Positions 16,115-25,398 of a DNA stretch of 64,000 nucleotides are shown here, one piece after another (the stretch's first letter is position 1; each line of letters begins with the position of its first letter). The stretch is taken from NCBI GenBank assembly GCA_025808555.1, contig CP075526.1, forward strand, positions 1 through 64,000, written 5' to 3'. The translations under genes and the position numbers were made by a program. Under the pieces are notes generated by a model. That model had not been told where the DNA came from and ran no database searches. It saw only the letters and a program-made list of their open reading frames with translations. Source of the DNA: Anaerolineales bacterium. Lineage in GTDB: Bacteria > Chloroflexota > Anaerolineae > Anaerolineales > UBA11579.

Positions 16115-16670
16115 AGCGGTCCTCCACCAACTGCGGGAAGTCTGCCCGTATAACTTCATGCAGTTTTTGCAACGCCCGATGGGTCTGCGATTTCACAGTC
16201 CCCACGGGCAGATCCAAAGCCTGGGCGGCTTCTTCCACCGAAAGCTCCAGAAAATAGCGCAGGTACAGCACGGTCTGCTGGCGCTGCGGAAGCCTGCGGA
16301 CTGCCGCCCACAACTCCTCCGCCTGCTCGGCCGCCTCCCTGCCCGGCTGAGGACTGTCCGCCGCCTGCGGTTGCTGGCGTGCGGCGCGCTGCAGGGCGGC
16401 CCAGTAGCGGCCCGCGCTGCGGCGGCGGTTACGCGCCAGGTTGGCCACGATGCGCAGCAGCCAGGGCCGCAGCGGGCGCTGGGCGTCAAAGCGGCCAAGG
16501 TGGCGGAAGGCGCGCACGAAGCAGTCTTGGGCTGCGTCTTGCGCCTCGGCCGCATCGCCCAGATGCAGATAGGCCAAGCGGAATACGGCCTGTTGGTGCA
16601 GGCGCACAAGCTCCGCCCAGGCAGACTGGCTGCCCTGCCGGGCCTGGGCTACTAAACTGATTTCATCCAA
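16107..16670 (-). CDS. ECF-type RNA polymerase sigma factor
   Basis: A 187-residue sigma-70 family protein with only regions 2 and 4. Region 2 shows LVRLHQQAVFRLAYLHLGDAAEAQDAAQDCFVRAFR, and region 4 shows LPQRQQTVLYLRYFLELSVEEAAQAL with the helix-turn-helix GTVKSQTHRALQKL. The start codon reads TTG with GAGG seven bases upstream. It directs transcription of a small regulon once the partner anti-sigma, encoded immediately downstream and overlapping, releases it. Confidence 0.93.
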   Translation of the reverse strand: MDEISLVAQARQGSQSAWAELVRLHQQAVFRLAYLHLGDAAEAQDAAQDCFVRAFRHLGRFDAQRPLRPWLLRIVANLARNRRRSAGRYWAALQRAARQQPQAADSPQPGREAAEQAEELWAAVRRLPQRQQTVLYLRYFLELSVEEAAQALDLPVGTVKSQTHRALQKLHEVIRADFPQLVEDRYE

Positions 16671-16817
16671 ATGTTGCCTCGAGGCGGCCTTGGCTGACCG
16701 CGGTGTACTGATACTACTCCGCTGGCCTCGCTCAGGTTCCTACTCCACCCCTGTTTGTTATATAATGCAACTAATTACGAACTTCACAAAAGTTCTTATC
16801 TCTACCAAGGAGCTCCA

Positions 16818-17870
16818 ATGGCAACAAGAGCTGCGGCTCGCAAGACCGCAAAGACGCACCCCATCCCGCTGGTTAAACGCTGGCAGATGGTTCTGAATGG
16901 CTGCAACATCCCCCAACTTGAACTTGCAGATGGAGTGACTCGCTGGCTAGTAATTTCCCGAGCGTGCGTGTTCTCCATGTCATTCACCTCCGGCATGCTG
17001 GGCCTGCTGATCGCCGCTGAGCAGGTAGGCATTGGCAATGTGAACTGGTTGCTAGGCTTCCTGGCTGTGATCGGTATTGTGGCCGCCCACGCATCCAACA
17101 ACCTGCTCAACGATTACTTTGACGTACGCCAGGGTGTGGACACTGAAGACTACCCGCGCGCCCAATACAGCGTGCACCCGATCCTGGGCGGTCTCACCAC
17201 CCCCAAGGGCTTGCTGCTGGCCGCCGGCCTGCTGAACCTGGTAGACCTTGCCATCATGCTGTACCTGTACAGCCAGCGCGGCATCCTGATCGTGGGCTTC
17301 GCCGTGGCCGGTTTGCTGCTCAGCCTGCTGTACACCAGCGTGCTCAAGCGCGCCGGCCTGGGCGAGCTAACTGCCCTGCTGGTGTGGGGTCCGCTGATGA
17401 TCGGCGGCACCGCCTTCGCCGCGGCGGGCGTGATCACGCCCGCCATCTGGGTGCTGTCGCTGCCCTATGGTCTGATCGTGGCCTCGGTACTGATCGGCAA
17501 GCATATTGACAAGATCAAGCCCGACAAGAAAGTGGGCGTGAATTCGGTGCCGGTACTGCTGGGCGAGAAGCGCTCGCTGCAGCTCAACAAGGTCACCTTC
17601 ATCATCTTCTACATCCTGATCGTCGCCATGGTGGCGCTCAAGTACACCGGCCCATCGGTGCTGCTGACCTTCCTGGCGATCCCGCGCCTGCGCCAGACCT
17701 GGAAGGCTTACTCCGAGCCCAAGCCCGCCAAGGCTCCGGCCGGCTGGACTGTGTGGCCGCTGTGGTACGTGAGCTGGGCGATGCTGTTCAACCGCAAGGC
17801 CGGCGAATTTTTCACGCTGGGCCTGCTGCTGAACCTGGCTACTCCGTATGTGATGGGTTTGTTTAGGTAA
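16818..17870 (+). CDS. UbiA-family prenyltransferase
   Basis: A 350-residue integral membrane enzyme with about eight or nine helices. The prenyl-diphosphate/Mg site NDYFDVRQGVD is at residues 98-108, and the second Asp motif appears as HIDKIKPDKKVG. UbiA enzymes attach isoprenoid chains to aromatic rings (quinones, hemes) or to phosphoribose. AAGGAG lies seven bases before the chosen ATG, and a TATAAT at 16761-16766 may be its promoter. The GT2 fusion gene begins only 3 bp after its stop, so it may serve the downstream lipid-linked-sugar genes rather than menaquinone synthesis; both remain open. Confidence 0.88.
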   Translation: MATRAAARKTAKTHPIPLVKRWQMVLNGCNIPQLELADGVTRWLVISRACVFSMSFTSGMLGLLIAAEQVGIGNVNWLLGFLAVIGIVAAHASNNLLNDYFDVRQGVDTEDYPRAQYSVHPILGGLTTPKGLLLAAGLLNLVDLAIMLYLYSQRGILIVGFAVAGLLLSLLYTSVLKRAGLGELTALLVWGPLMIGGTAFAAAGVITPAIWVLSLPYGLIVASVLIGKHIDKIKPDKKVGVNSVPVLLGEKRSLQLNKVTFIIFYILIVAMVALKYTGPSVLLTFLAIPRLRQTWKAYSEPKPAKAPAGWTVWPLWYVSWAMLFNRKAGEFFTLGLLLNLATPYVMGLFR

Positions 17871-17873
17871 GAC

Positions 17874-19289
17874 GTGCTGGCGTATACAAAAACTCGTCGG
17901 AATTTTTGGGATGTGCTGCATTCCAAGGCTAGCCGGAAACCCCGGCTAGCCTTGTACTACCACGAACTGTTGGCCAGGCGGTACAGATCACTTGTACCTA
18001 AAGGACAACGAGTTCTTGAACTTGGATGCGGTAATGGGCGCCTCCTCGCGGCACTCAATCCAAAGGTAGGCGTTGGCATTGATTTCAGCAAAGGGGCAAT
18101 TGCATTAGCAAAAAGTCGCTATCCGTCACATCACTGGATCCAAGCAGATGCGCACGAGCTTCCCTTGAGTGGGACGTTTGATGTAATCATCTTGTCCGAT
18201 CTAGTAAACGATCTTTGGGATGTTCAGCTTCTTCTTGAGCGCTTAAAGAAATTAGTCCATCACCGCACGCGCATTATCCTAAATTCCTACAGTCGCCTCT
18301 GGCAGTTACCTCTAAGCATATTCGAAACGCTAGGACTTAAGCAAAAAACTCTTCAACAAAACTGGCTTACGGTTGAAGATCTAGAAAACTTAATGGGGTT
18401 AACTGACTATCAGACTATAAAAACAACGCCTGAAATTCTTTTTCCGCTTAAAGTTCCTCTGTTATCCAGTTTTTTAAATGGCTTTCTCGCCAAGCTTCCG
18501 TTTTTTAATTTGTTTGCCTTAACCAATTTCATTGTGACACGCCCAATGCAAGGAGCCAGGGCTGCAGTGCCCAGCGTCTCAATCATTATTCCCGCACGAA
18601 ACGAGGCCGGCAACATTGCAGAGATATTTAAGCGTGTTCCACAGATCGGAAGCGCTCTTGAATTCATCTTTGTGGAAGGCCACTCCAAAGACACCACATA
18701 CAAGGTGATCGAAGACGAAATCGAGAAGAATCCACAGGTTAAGTCACTTCTGCTTAAACAAAGTGGAATCGGCAAGGCAAATGCTGTTTGGCAGGGCTTT
18801 GCTGCCGCAAGCAATGACATTCTCTTTATTTTAGATTCAGATCTTTCTGTGCCCCCAGAAGATCTAGAGCGCTTCTTTCAAGCGATTGCCTCAAATAAAG
18901 GTGAATTCATCAACGGCACACGCTTAGTTTATCCAATGGAGCAGAAAGCAATGCAAGCTGCCAACCTGGTTGGCAACAAAGCATTCAGCATGATTTTTTC
19001 CTGGCTACTTGGCCAACCAGTCAAAGACACTCTTTGCGGGACAAAAGTGCTCTACCGCTCAGACTTTGAATTGTTAAAACGTGAATACGAGTTGTTTAAC
19101 AAAGTGGATCCTTTTGGAGACTTCGACTTACTCGTTGGCTCATCAAGAATTAACCTGAAAATTGTAGATCTGCCAGTGCGGTATCGGGAGCGCAAATACG
19201 GGCAAACAAATATTCAGCGGTGGCGCCACGGATGGATGCTTTTGCGTATCACGTTGGCGGCAATGTTTAGTCTAAAGTTTTCTTCATAG
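17874..19289 (+). CDS. Fused SAM methyltransferase and GT2 glycosyltransferase
   Basis: A 471-residue two-domain protein. Residues 1 to about 210 are a class I methyltransferase (VLELGCGNGRLLA; GIDFSKGAIALAK). From about 227 a GT-A fold glycosyltransferase begins with VSIIIPARNEAGNI, FVEGHSKDTT, DSDLSVPPEDL and DTLCGTKVLYR, resembling polyprenyl-phosphate sugar synthases (DPM1-like). Translation starts at a GTG three bases after the UbiA stop. Codon use is AT-richer than upstream genes, marking the start of a distinct block. It would make a lipid-linked sugar at the membrane and methylate a related substrate; the sugar is unknown. Confidence 0.85.
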   Translation: MLAYTKTRRNFWDVLHSKASRKPRLALYYHELLARRYRSLVPKGQRVLELGCGNGRLLAALNPKVGVGIDFSKGAIALAKSRYPSHHWIQADAHELPLSGTFDVIILSDLVNDLWDVQLLLERLKKLVHHRTRIILNSYSRLWQLPLSIFETLGLKQKTLQQNWLTVEDLENLMGLTDYQTIKTTPEILFPLKVPLLSSFLNGFLAKLPFFNLFALTNFIVTRPMQGARAAVPSVSIIIPARNEAGNIAEIFKRVPQIGSALEFIFVEGHSKDTTYKVIEDEIEKNPQVKSLLLKQSGIGKANAVWQGFAAASNDILFILDSDLSVPPEDLERFFQAIASNKGEFINGTRLVYPMEQKAMQAANLVGNKAFSMIFSWLLGQPVKDTLCGTKVLYRSDFELLKREYELFNKVDPFGDFDLLVGSSRINLKIVDLPVRYRERKYGQTNIQRWRHGWMLLRITLAAMFSLKFSS

Positions 19290-19292
19290 AAA

Positions 19293-21266
19293 ATGCAAAG
19301 AAGCTTACGGAATGCAAAAGCAGAGCAATTGGTCTTTTGGGGTGCTCTTTTAGTTTTTACACTTTCCCAGATGTATCTGACTGCGGCTCCGTTTGTGATT
19401 CGCAGTGCGCCCATTGAAGCCGATGATGCTTACAGTTATATTGCCAAGGCAACGCAGATGCAAACTTGTTTCTTACAGGACTGCGCTGCACTTACTACTC
19501 TAAATCAGCAATTAACTTTCGAAACCGATGATGAAGAACTCGCATTAACTCAGATACGCGTATACCATCGGCTATTTGTCACGTACCACCCGCTACACTC
19601 AATTCTACTGAGCGGACTACACGACATAGGCATTAGCAATGAAACTGCTTATGCCTCTATTGCAATTAGCATGAAGTTGGTGCTGTGCCTTGGGTTGGCT
19701 TATTGGCTTTTAAATTTGCTTGGGAGGCTACCCACCGCGCTTGCTTTGTTCATGCTCTCGCCAGTCACTTTTGCAGGTACAGGCTTGCATACAATAGTGC
19801 CCAGCACGATGGCCCTGGCGCTGGCATTGTGGCTCTGGGGCCTCATCGCGAGTCAACACCGTCTTGCAACGAAGCTTTTTCTTCCCCTGTCATTAGCCAT
19901 GATGCTCTTTCACCAAGTTGGCAAGTTATATGCCGGAGCCGCCCTGGGCATGTACTTGCTTATTAACTTCAAGGTTGTAGCATCCACGAAAAGGCAGCAG
20001 CTTTTTATACTGCTAACTGGAGCAGCAATAGCGATTGCGTTACTACTGCCGAGTCTTGTCACACGGCCAGTTCTAAGTTTTAATCCACTCGCTTTTTATC
20101 CTTACGACTGGAATATGCTAGCAAACATTATCCCAGCCAACCTTTCATCATTGAAAATTGTAATTGTCTGGTTCTCCGCATTCACCTTTCCGGTTTTTGG
20201 CTTTCTCCTTTTAGGGAATGGAATCTATCAACTCCATATAAATAAACTCCACAAAGTTTTTGCGACTTTGATCACTCTTACAATGCTGGCTGCGCTTGGA
20301 GTGGTGTACGTGGTGCCTTGGTTTGGGGCCTTAATGTTCGAGCGGACGTGGGTAGCTCTTGGCATTCTCTTCACGGCGCTGGTAGCGTTTGGCATTGTGT
20401 GTGCAGCTAAACTCTTGGCATCTCAAATTCAGGCTGGCTTGAAATCGAACTCAATCTTCACCCGGCCACCAAAATTGACGAGCCTCGCCGCCGGTGGTGC
20501 ACTTCTTCTTTTTTGCCTCGCGGGTATCACTTATCCAGGTTTTTATCTAAGACACTACTCTCTAACCCTAGAGAATCAGATCTCCCGTCAGGACCTAGAA
20601 TTTGCGCCCGAGCCCGCCACCGAAGTTTTGGAACAGTTAAGTAAAGAAACCGATCTGATTCTCTACACACATGAAACTCCGCTATATTATTTCTTGACGC
20701 TTGGGGGTTTGGACCATGGCGCCATCTATGCTCCTGTTGTGCTAAACACTCCCCAGGAGGAGTACTGGCTGAAAGAGCGTTCGGTTGACATTAAATACCT
20801 TGTAGCCGCTAACCCTATGCCAGCTCAAGGTATTTCTGTTTCCTCAGAAGTTGCGATTCGAGCAGCGAGGGAATTTGAAGAATTTCAAGTTTTTGTTAGC
20901 AACAATGAAGCGGAAATCCCACTTCTCATTCACTGGGGAAACAATAGAGAACCGGTGACGGAACTTATTCCCGCTAATCATCAAGGCTGGCTGGCTTTCT
21001 CAAGTCCAGGATCTGTTATTTCAGTCAGCCTGCGGACAGAGGAACCATTCAATATAAATGGGCTCAGGTTTGACAGCGCAGATAGCACTCGATGGCCATG
21101 GAATAACAACGTCACCATCACTATTTTCTTAGAAAATGCAGAAAGTAAATTTTCTATAAGCCACTCCGCCATAGCCAATTCGCTACCATACGAACTTGAA
21201 GTTATCGAAGATAGCAGCTCGCTAATAATCGCCAAGGTAATAGCGCCAAAGCAGCAAGGCGAATGA
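19293..21266 (+). CDS. Multi-pass membrane protein, putative GT-C glycosyltransferase (paralogue 1)
   Basis: A 657-residue protein with about ten to twelve helices in the first two thirds and a soluble C-terminal domain. After the first helix the external loop reads EADDAYSYIAKATQ (Asp44, Asp45), then CFLQDCAAL; acidic pairs in this loop mark the catalytic site of GT-C enzymes, which use polyprenyl-phosphate sugars. The next gene encodes a paralogue with the same motif. It starts 3 bp after the GT2 fusion stop. Family assignment is by architecture, not by clear homology, and the substrate is unknown. Confidence 0.65.
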   Translation: MQRSLRNAKAEQLVFWGALLVFTLSQMYLTAAPFVIRSAPIEADDAYSYIAKATQMQTCFLQDCAALTTLNQQLTFETDDEELALTQIRVYHRLFVTYHPLHSILLSGLHDIGISNETAYASIAISMKLVLCLGLAYWLLNLLGRLPTALALFMLSPVTFAGTGLHTIVPSTMALALALWLWGLIASQHRLATKLFLPLSLAMMLFHQVGKLYAGAALGMYLLINFKVVASTKRQQLFILLTGAAIAIALLLPSLVTRPVLSFNPLAFYPYDWNMLANIIPANLSSLKIVIVWFSAFTFPVFGFLLLGNGIYQLHINKLHKVFATLITLTMLAALGVVYVVPWFGALMFERTWVALGILFTALVAFGIVCAAKLLASQIQAGLKSNSIFTRPPKLTSLAAGGALLLFCLAGITYPGFYLRHYSLTLENQISRQDLEFAPEPATEVLEQLSKETDLILYTHETPLYYFLTLGGLDHGAIYAPVVLNTPQEEYWLKERSVDIKYLVAANPMPAQGISVSSEVAIRAAREFEEFQVFVSNNEAEIPLLIHWGNNREPVTELIPANHQGWLAFSSPGSVISVSLRTEEPFNINGLRFDSADSTRWPWNNNVTITIFLENAESKFSISHSAIANSLPYELEVIEDSSSLIIAKVIAPKQQGE

Positions 21267-21267
21267 T

Positions 21268-23301
21268 ATGAAGCCCTCCAGACCACAAACACCTCAAACG
21301 CTAATTGAGCGGATTCTAAAAGCGCTCGAACGCTCTACTGGTTTTAACTCAACGCTCTTGACCAGATTCTCCAAAATTCTCACGGCAGAAAGAGTTTTCT
21401 GGGGCAGCTTAGCACTATATATAGCCATACAGGCATTCATTGCATCGCCCGTAATTACTAGAATGCTCCCTGCAGGCGGAGATGACGGGTACAGCTATAT
21501 TCTCAAGGCAGCCCAATTGCGCGACTGCCCCCTTCAAGATTGCAAAGCCCTAGAGGATCTGCGAGAGCAATTCCTGCTTCCCACAGACAATCTTGATTCG
21601 GCTTACATTCGTAATCGTCAATTCACCCGCATAATCCTGCTTAGTCACCACTTTTATACATTCATCCTTTTGATGATAAGCAAACTAGGCGTGAGCCTTG
21701 AAACCGCGTTTGATATTCTGTTCTTCCTAGGCAAAATAATCGTTCCATGTTTTATAGCTTATTGGATCCATTCCCTATGGGGGTCGCGCACTGCAAGCCT
21801 GGCTCTTTTCTTGCTTACCCCGATAGTGTTCACAAGCCACGGACTGAGCCTGCCAGTTGCCTCAGTATTGGCAATTGCGCTTTCTTGTTTGGTATGGGGA
21901 CTAGTGCTCAACAGACATAAGCACTTGGATCCTGTATTAGTACCGCTCGCAATAATCCTTATACTCATGCATCCAATGGGAGTAATTTACAGTTTCATTG
22001 CTCTTTGCCTCTATTTACTACTTGCACCTTCCAAGGTGCCCAAAAGCGTACTTATCAATTCAGCGATAATTTTCGCGCTTTGCCTTGTCAATCTGCTGCT
22101 GCCAAAATTCCTAGAACGACCCACGCTTGAATTTAGCACTGTGTCTTTTTACCCAGGGAATTGGAGCTATCTCCGAGAGCTACGAGACAACCTTGATTTC
22201 TATGCACAAGTCTTTGTGCATACAGCGCAGCAATTGCCCAATACTGTAGCACTAGTTGTGCTGGTGTGGTTAGGCCTGAAGGGAATTCCTTCATCGAACT
22301 ATTTCAAATTCCTTTTGAGCGCACTAGCTGTACTTTCTCTAATTGCTTTCGCGGCTCTGTACGTTGTACCCTGGTACGGCGGCTTTACTCTTGTGCGGGT
22401 TTGGCCCTTACTTGCGATACTCCTTATCGCATTAGTCGCAAACGGTTTCGACTATCTTCTACGCTATACGAATGCAACCAAACGATCTGGGCAAACCACC
22501 AGCTTAAGATTGCTAAGCACAGTTTTGCTCCTTGCGCTAGGCACAAGTTTAGCAAAGTCCACTCTCAAAAATTACCAAGCGGCCGCTTCTTATCAGCAAG
22601 CAATCAACGAGGCAAGAGACTTTTACATCAATCCTTTGCAATCTAAGCTACTAGACGACTCAGGCGGAACAATTCTGTACATGGATGAATTGGGCATGTA
22701 CTATTTTCTCAGCCACGGCGGCTTGAGCCATGGGGCGGTTTATGAACCTGCCCTGAGACGAACACCAGATCTGCAGACCGCTCTGGAGCAAACAGACCCA
22801 ATCGTTTACATAGTTCAACGGAACCTTCTTTATGAAAGCGGAATGCCGCTCACATCACATTTGGGCATCCAGCTAAGCTACGACACACAGCTGTTAGTGC
22901 GTAGTGAATACAATTTGCTCAGCGATTCTTGGCAGTTGTTTCTAGAAGAAACCGCGGAGCCTTTTGTATTAAAGCTGGAAAGCGAGGAAGCAAGCCACCT
23001 GATTGCAATGCAGCCTGGCCCCGCGCATTGGTTCTCCCTTCCGAGTGATTTTGAGGAGACATCTATCCTTGGAATTTCCGTTGAATCAGGATTGGTGGCC
23101 ATTGGAGGGATCAGACCTGCAAGCCTCTCAGAAACTCAATGGCCGTGGGACATTGGCCTATCATTGGAATATGTAACTACTCAGGAAAGGCATAACGTTA
23201 ACTTTGACAGTTCTCGCCTAGCCGATAATCTTTTAGGTCAGCTTACTGTTCTCGATGACTACGGTTACCTAACCATCGCCTCGACAAAGACACAGCCATA
23301 A
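21268..23301 (+). CDS. Multi-pass membrane protein, putative GT-C glycosyltransferase (paralogue 2)
   Basis: A 677-residue paralogue of the preceding protein. It keeps the acidic loop GGDDGYSYILKAAQ (Asp72, Asp73), the following CPLQDCKAL, mid-protein SFYPGNWSYL and, before the soluble domain, LYYFL/MYYFLSHGGLSHGAVYEP, matching YYFLTLGGLDHGAIYAP upstream. Only one base separates it from its neighbour, and its stop overlaps the next start (TAATG). The two may act in sequence on one glycan or as a heterodimer. Codon use is AT-rich like the rest of the block. Confidence 0.65.
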   Translation: MKPSRPQTPQTLIERILKALERSTGFNSTLLTRFSKILTAERVFWGSLALYIAIQAFIASPVITRMLPAGGDDGYSYILKAAQLRDCPLQDCKALEDLREQFLLPTDNLDSAYIRNRQFTRIILLSHHFYTFILLMISKLGVSLETAFDILFFLGKIIVPCFIAYWIHSLWGSRTASLALFLLTPIVFTSHGLSLPVASVLAIALSCLVWGLVLNRHKHLDPVLVPLAIILILMHPMGVIYSFIALCLYLLLAPSKVPKSVLINSAIIFALCLVNLLLPKFLERPTLEFSTVSFYPGNWSYLRELRDNLDFYAQVFVHTAQQLPNTVALVVLVWLGLKGIPSSNYFKFLLSALAVLSLIAFAALYVVPWYGGFTLVRVWPLLAILLIALVANGFDYLLRYTNATKRSGQTTSLRLLSTVLLLALGTSLAKSTLKNYQAAASYQQAINEARDFYINPLQSKLLDDSGGTILYMDELGMYYFLSHGGLSHGAVYEPALRRTPDLQTALEQTDPIVYIVQRNLLYESGMPLTSHLGIQLSYDTQLLVRSEYNLLSDSWQLFLEETAEPFVLKLESEEASHLIAMQPGPAHWFSLPSDFEETSILGISVESGLVAIGGIRPASLSETQWPWDIGLSLEYVTTQERHNVNFDSSRLADNLLGQLTVLDDYGYLTIASTKTQP

Positions 23302-24098
23302 TGAGCATATCTAGACTTAAAGGATGGCTAGCCCACCCACTTACGCGTGGGCGAAACATCGATTCGCCAGAGACTACCGCTCTGCGCCGCCAGATTATCG
23401 ATAGCAAGCCTTTTCTAAAGAGGATTTATGAAGACTGGTATTCCAAGGTCGCAGAGGCTGTGCACAACATTTCAACTACACTGCCACTTTTGGAGCTTGG
23501 TTCAGGCGCGGGCTTCCTGGCAGAAAAGGTACCTAAGCTAATTACTAGTGAGATTTTCTTTCTTGAAGGGATGAAGATTATTTTGGATGCTCAATGCCTG
23601 CCATTTGCAGCTGGAAGTCTAAATGGGATTGTAATGACAAATGTGCTACATCACATTCCTGAGCCGGCACTGCTTTTTAGGGAAGGGGAACGCTGTATAG
23701 TACCTAGAGGCAAGATCATCATGATTGAGCCGTGGCTTACAAGTTGGTCTCGCTTCGTGTACAAGAATCTTCACCATGAGCCCGTTGATGAAGCGAATAC
23801 CAGTTGGAAAATAGATGGCGAAGGACCCTTGTCGGCTGCGAACACTGCTCTTCCGTGGATATTGTTTGCAAGAGATCGCAAGGAGTTTATACGACGCTTT
23901 CCCTCGTTGCAGATTAAGGAAGTCACCCCATTCATGCCCTTTCGGTACCTCCTCTCTGGAGGAATTTCTCTGCGCAATATATTCCCGGGGTGGAGCCATG
24001 GTTTTTTTCGCTTAATAGAATTCTTACTGTCGCCTCTACGCAATCAGCTAGGTATGTTTGCTAAAATTGTGTTGATACACAAACCCAAGGATAGTTGA
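23301..24098 (+). CDS. Class I SAM-dependent methyltransferase of the glycan block
   Basis: A 265-residue methyltransferase. LLELGSGAGFLAEKV is motif I, AQCLPFAAGSLNGIVMTNVLHHIPEP covers motifs II-III, and GKIIMIEPWLTSWSR follows. The C-terminal part is longer than usual and ends in a hydrophobic stretch. Its ATG overlaps the previous stop by one base. It probably modifies a sugar or lipid intermediate made by the adjacent glycosyltransferases. Confidence 0.82.
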   Translation: MSISRLKGWLAHPLTRGRNIDSPETTALRRQIIDSKPFLKRIYEDWYSKVAEAVHNISTTLPLLELGSGAGFLAEKVPKLITSEIFFLEGMKIILDAQCLPFAAGSLNGIVMTNVLHHIPEPALLFREGERCIVPRGKIIMIEPWLTSWSRFVYKNLHHEPVDEANTSWKIDGEGPLSAANTALPWILFARDRKEFIRRFPSLQIKEVTPFMPFRYLLSGGISLRNIFPGWSHGFFRLIEFLLSPLRNQLGMFAKIVLIHKPKDS

Positions 24099-24102
24099 CG
24101 CA

Positions 24103-24828
24103 ATGACCACTAGTCGTTCACTCCATGAAATTGAGCATGGCAAGTACTTAGCTAGTCAGGGTGCCGAAGCAACCTGGGGCTGGGGTACTGAAGCTGGCAA
24201 GCAGCGTGCACTAAAGCGGGCTAGGAAAATCCTAGACGCCGCCGGACTAAGGCCAGGAGTCCATGCATTAGAACTTGGTTGCGGCACGGGCATGTTCACC
24301 CAGTTGTTTGCCAGTAGCGGCGCCAGGATAACTGCTAATGACATTTCGCCAGATCTGATCGAATTGGCTAAAGCAAAAAACCCTGATGTAGACTTCATTT
24401 GCGCGCGCTTTGAAGATCTTCCGGAAACGGTGCAGTATGACGCCATCCTAGGCTCATCGGTCCTGCATCACCTTGAGGTTGAGCACTCTCTGGCCAAGAG
24501 CCATCGCCTGCTAAAGCCGGGCGGCTATCTAGCTTTTGCAGAACCGAATATGCTCAACCCACAGGTGTTTGCCGAACGAACCTTTCTTCGTAAAGCACTG
24601 GCTTATGTCTCCCCGGACGAAACAGCATTTGTGCGCTGGCCTCTTGCGGGGTTGTTGCGCCAACATGGCTTTATTCACATTAGCATCACACCTTTTGACT
24701 GGCTGCACCCTGCTATCCCCGCGCCTCTGATTGGTGTGACCGAGACGCTCGGCAGAGTGCTAGAAACCTTGCCGTTAATACGAGAATTTTCCGGCTCGCT
24801 GCTCATCAGTGCGCAAAAGGCCACCTAA
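24103..24828 (+). CDS. Class I SAM-dependent methyltransferase, last gene of the AT-rich block
   Basis: A 241-residue methyltransferase with ALELGCGTGMFTQLF (motif I), ANDISPDLIELAKAKN, FEDLPETVQYDAILGSSVLHHL and HRLLKPGGYLAFAEPN. It follows the other methyltransferase by four bases. With the fused enzyme at 17874 there are three methyltransferase domains in one presumed operon, suggesting a heavily methylated glycan or lipid product. GC content rises again in the next gene. Confidence 0.85.
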   Translation: MTTSRSLHEIEHGKYLASQGAEATWGWGTEAGKQRALKRARKILDAAGLRPGVHALELGCGTGMFTQLFASSGARITANDISPDLIELAKAKNPDVDFICARFEDLPETVQYDAILGSSVLHHLEVEHSLAKSHRLLKPGGYLAFAEPNMLNPQVFAERTFLRKALAYVSPDETAFVRWPLAGLLRQHGFIHISITPFDWLHPAIPAPLIGVTETLGRVLETLPLIREFSGSLLISAQKAT

Positions 24829-24831
24829 TCG

Positions 24832-25335
24832 ATGAGCCTCCAAGAATTCCGCACTGGCAAAGATGCCTTCTTTGCCACCAGCTCGCAGTCACCGCTCACG
24901 CCGGAGCAACGCGAACATTTCACCGCGCTGAGCTACTTCCCCGAGAACCCGGCGCTGCGTCTGGAAGTGGAGATTGAGCCGTTTGCCGAGCAAGCGATGG
25001 TCGAGATGGCGACCTCCACCGGGGATGTGAAGAGCTACACGCGCTATGGCCGCTTCTCGTTCGAGGTGGAAGGCCAGACCGCCGAACTGACCCTGTTCTC
25101 CAGCCCGCATGGCTACTTTCTGCTCTTCGTCGACTCGTTGGCGGGCACGGAAACCTATGGCGCGGGCCGCTATCTGGATCCGGAGCAGTTGCCGGATGGC
25201 AAGTTCCTGATCGACTTCAACTTGGCGTACAACCCCTACTGCGCCTACAATGAGATGTGGAACTGCCCCATACCGCCGGCAGAGAATCGCCTGAGCGTGC
25301 CAATAAGGGCGGGCGAGAAGACCTTCGAGAAATAA
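24832..25335 (+). CDS. DUF1684 family protein
   Basis: A 167-residue protein of family DUF1684. Recognisable blocks are the N-terminal FRTGKDAFF, the run SPLTPEQREHFTALSYFPEN, and the C-terminal signature DFNLAYNPYCAYNEMWNCPIPPAENRL. The family has no established biochemical role. It starts three bases after the methyltransferase stop, so it may be cotranscribed, but its codon use is the GC-rich chromosomal type, so it is probably not part of the acquired block. Confidence 0.9.
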   Translation: MSLQEFRTGKDAFFATSSQSPLTPEQREHFTALSYFPENPALRLEVEIEPFAEQAMVEMATSTGDVKSYTRYGRFSFEVEGQTAELTLFSSPHGYFLLFVDSLAGTETYGAGRYLDPEQLPDGKFLIDFNLAYNPYCAYNEMWNCPIPPAENRLSVPIRAGEKTFEK

Positions 25336-25398
25336 ATTGCACAAATAATCCGCGTTCCTCTTTGTTCATCCGCGGCTAAATCCATTTAGAATTCCAAA

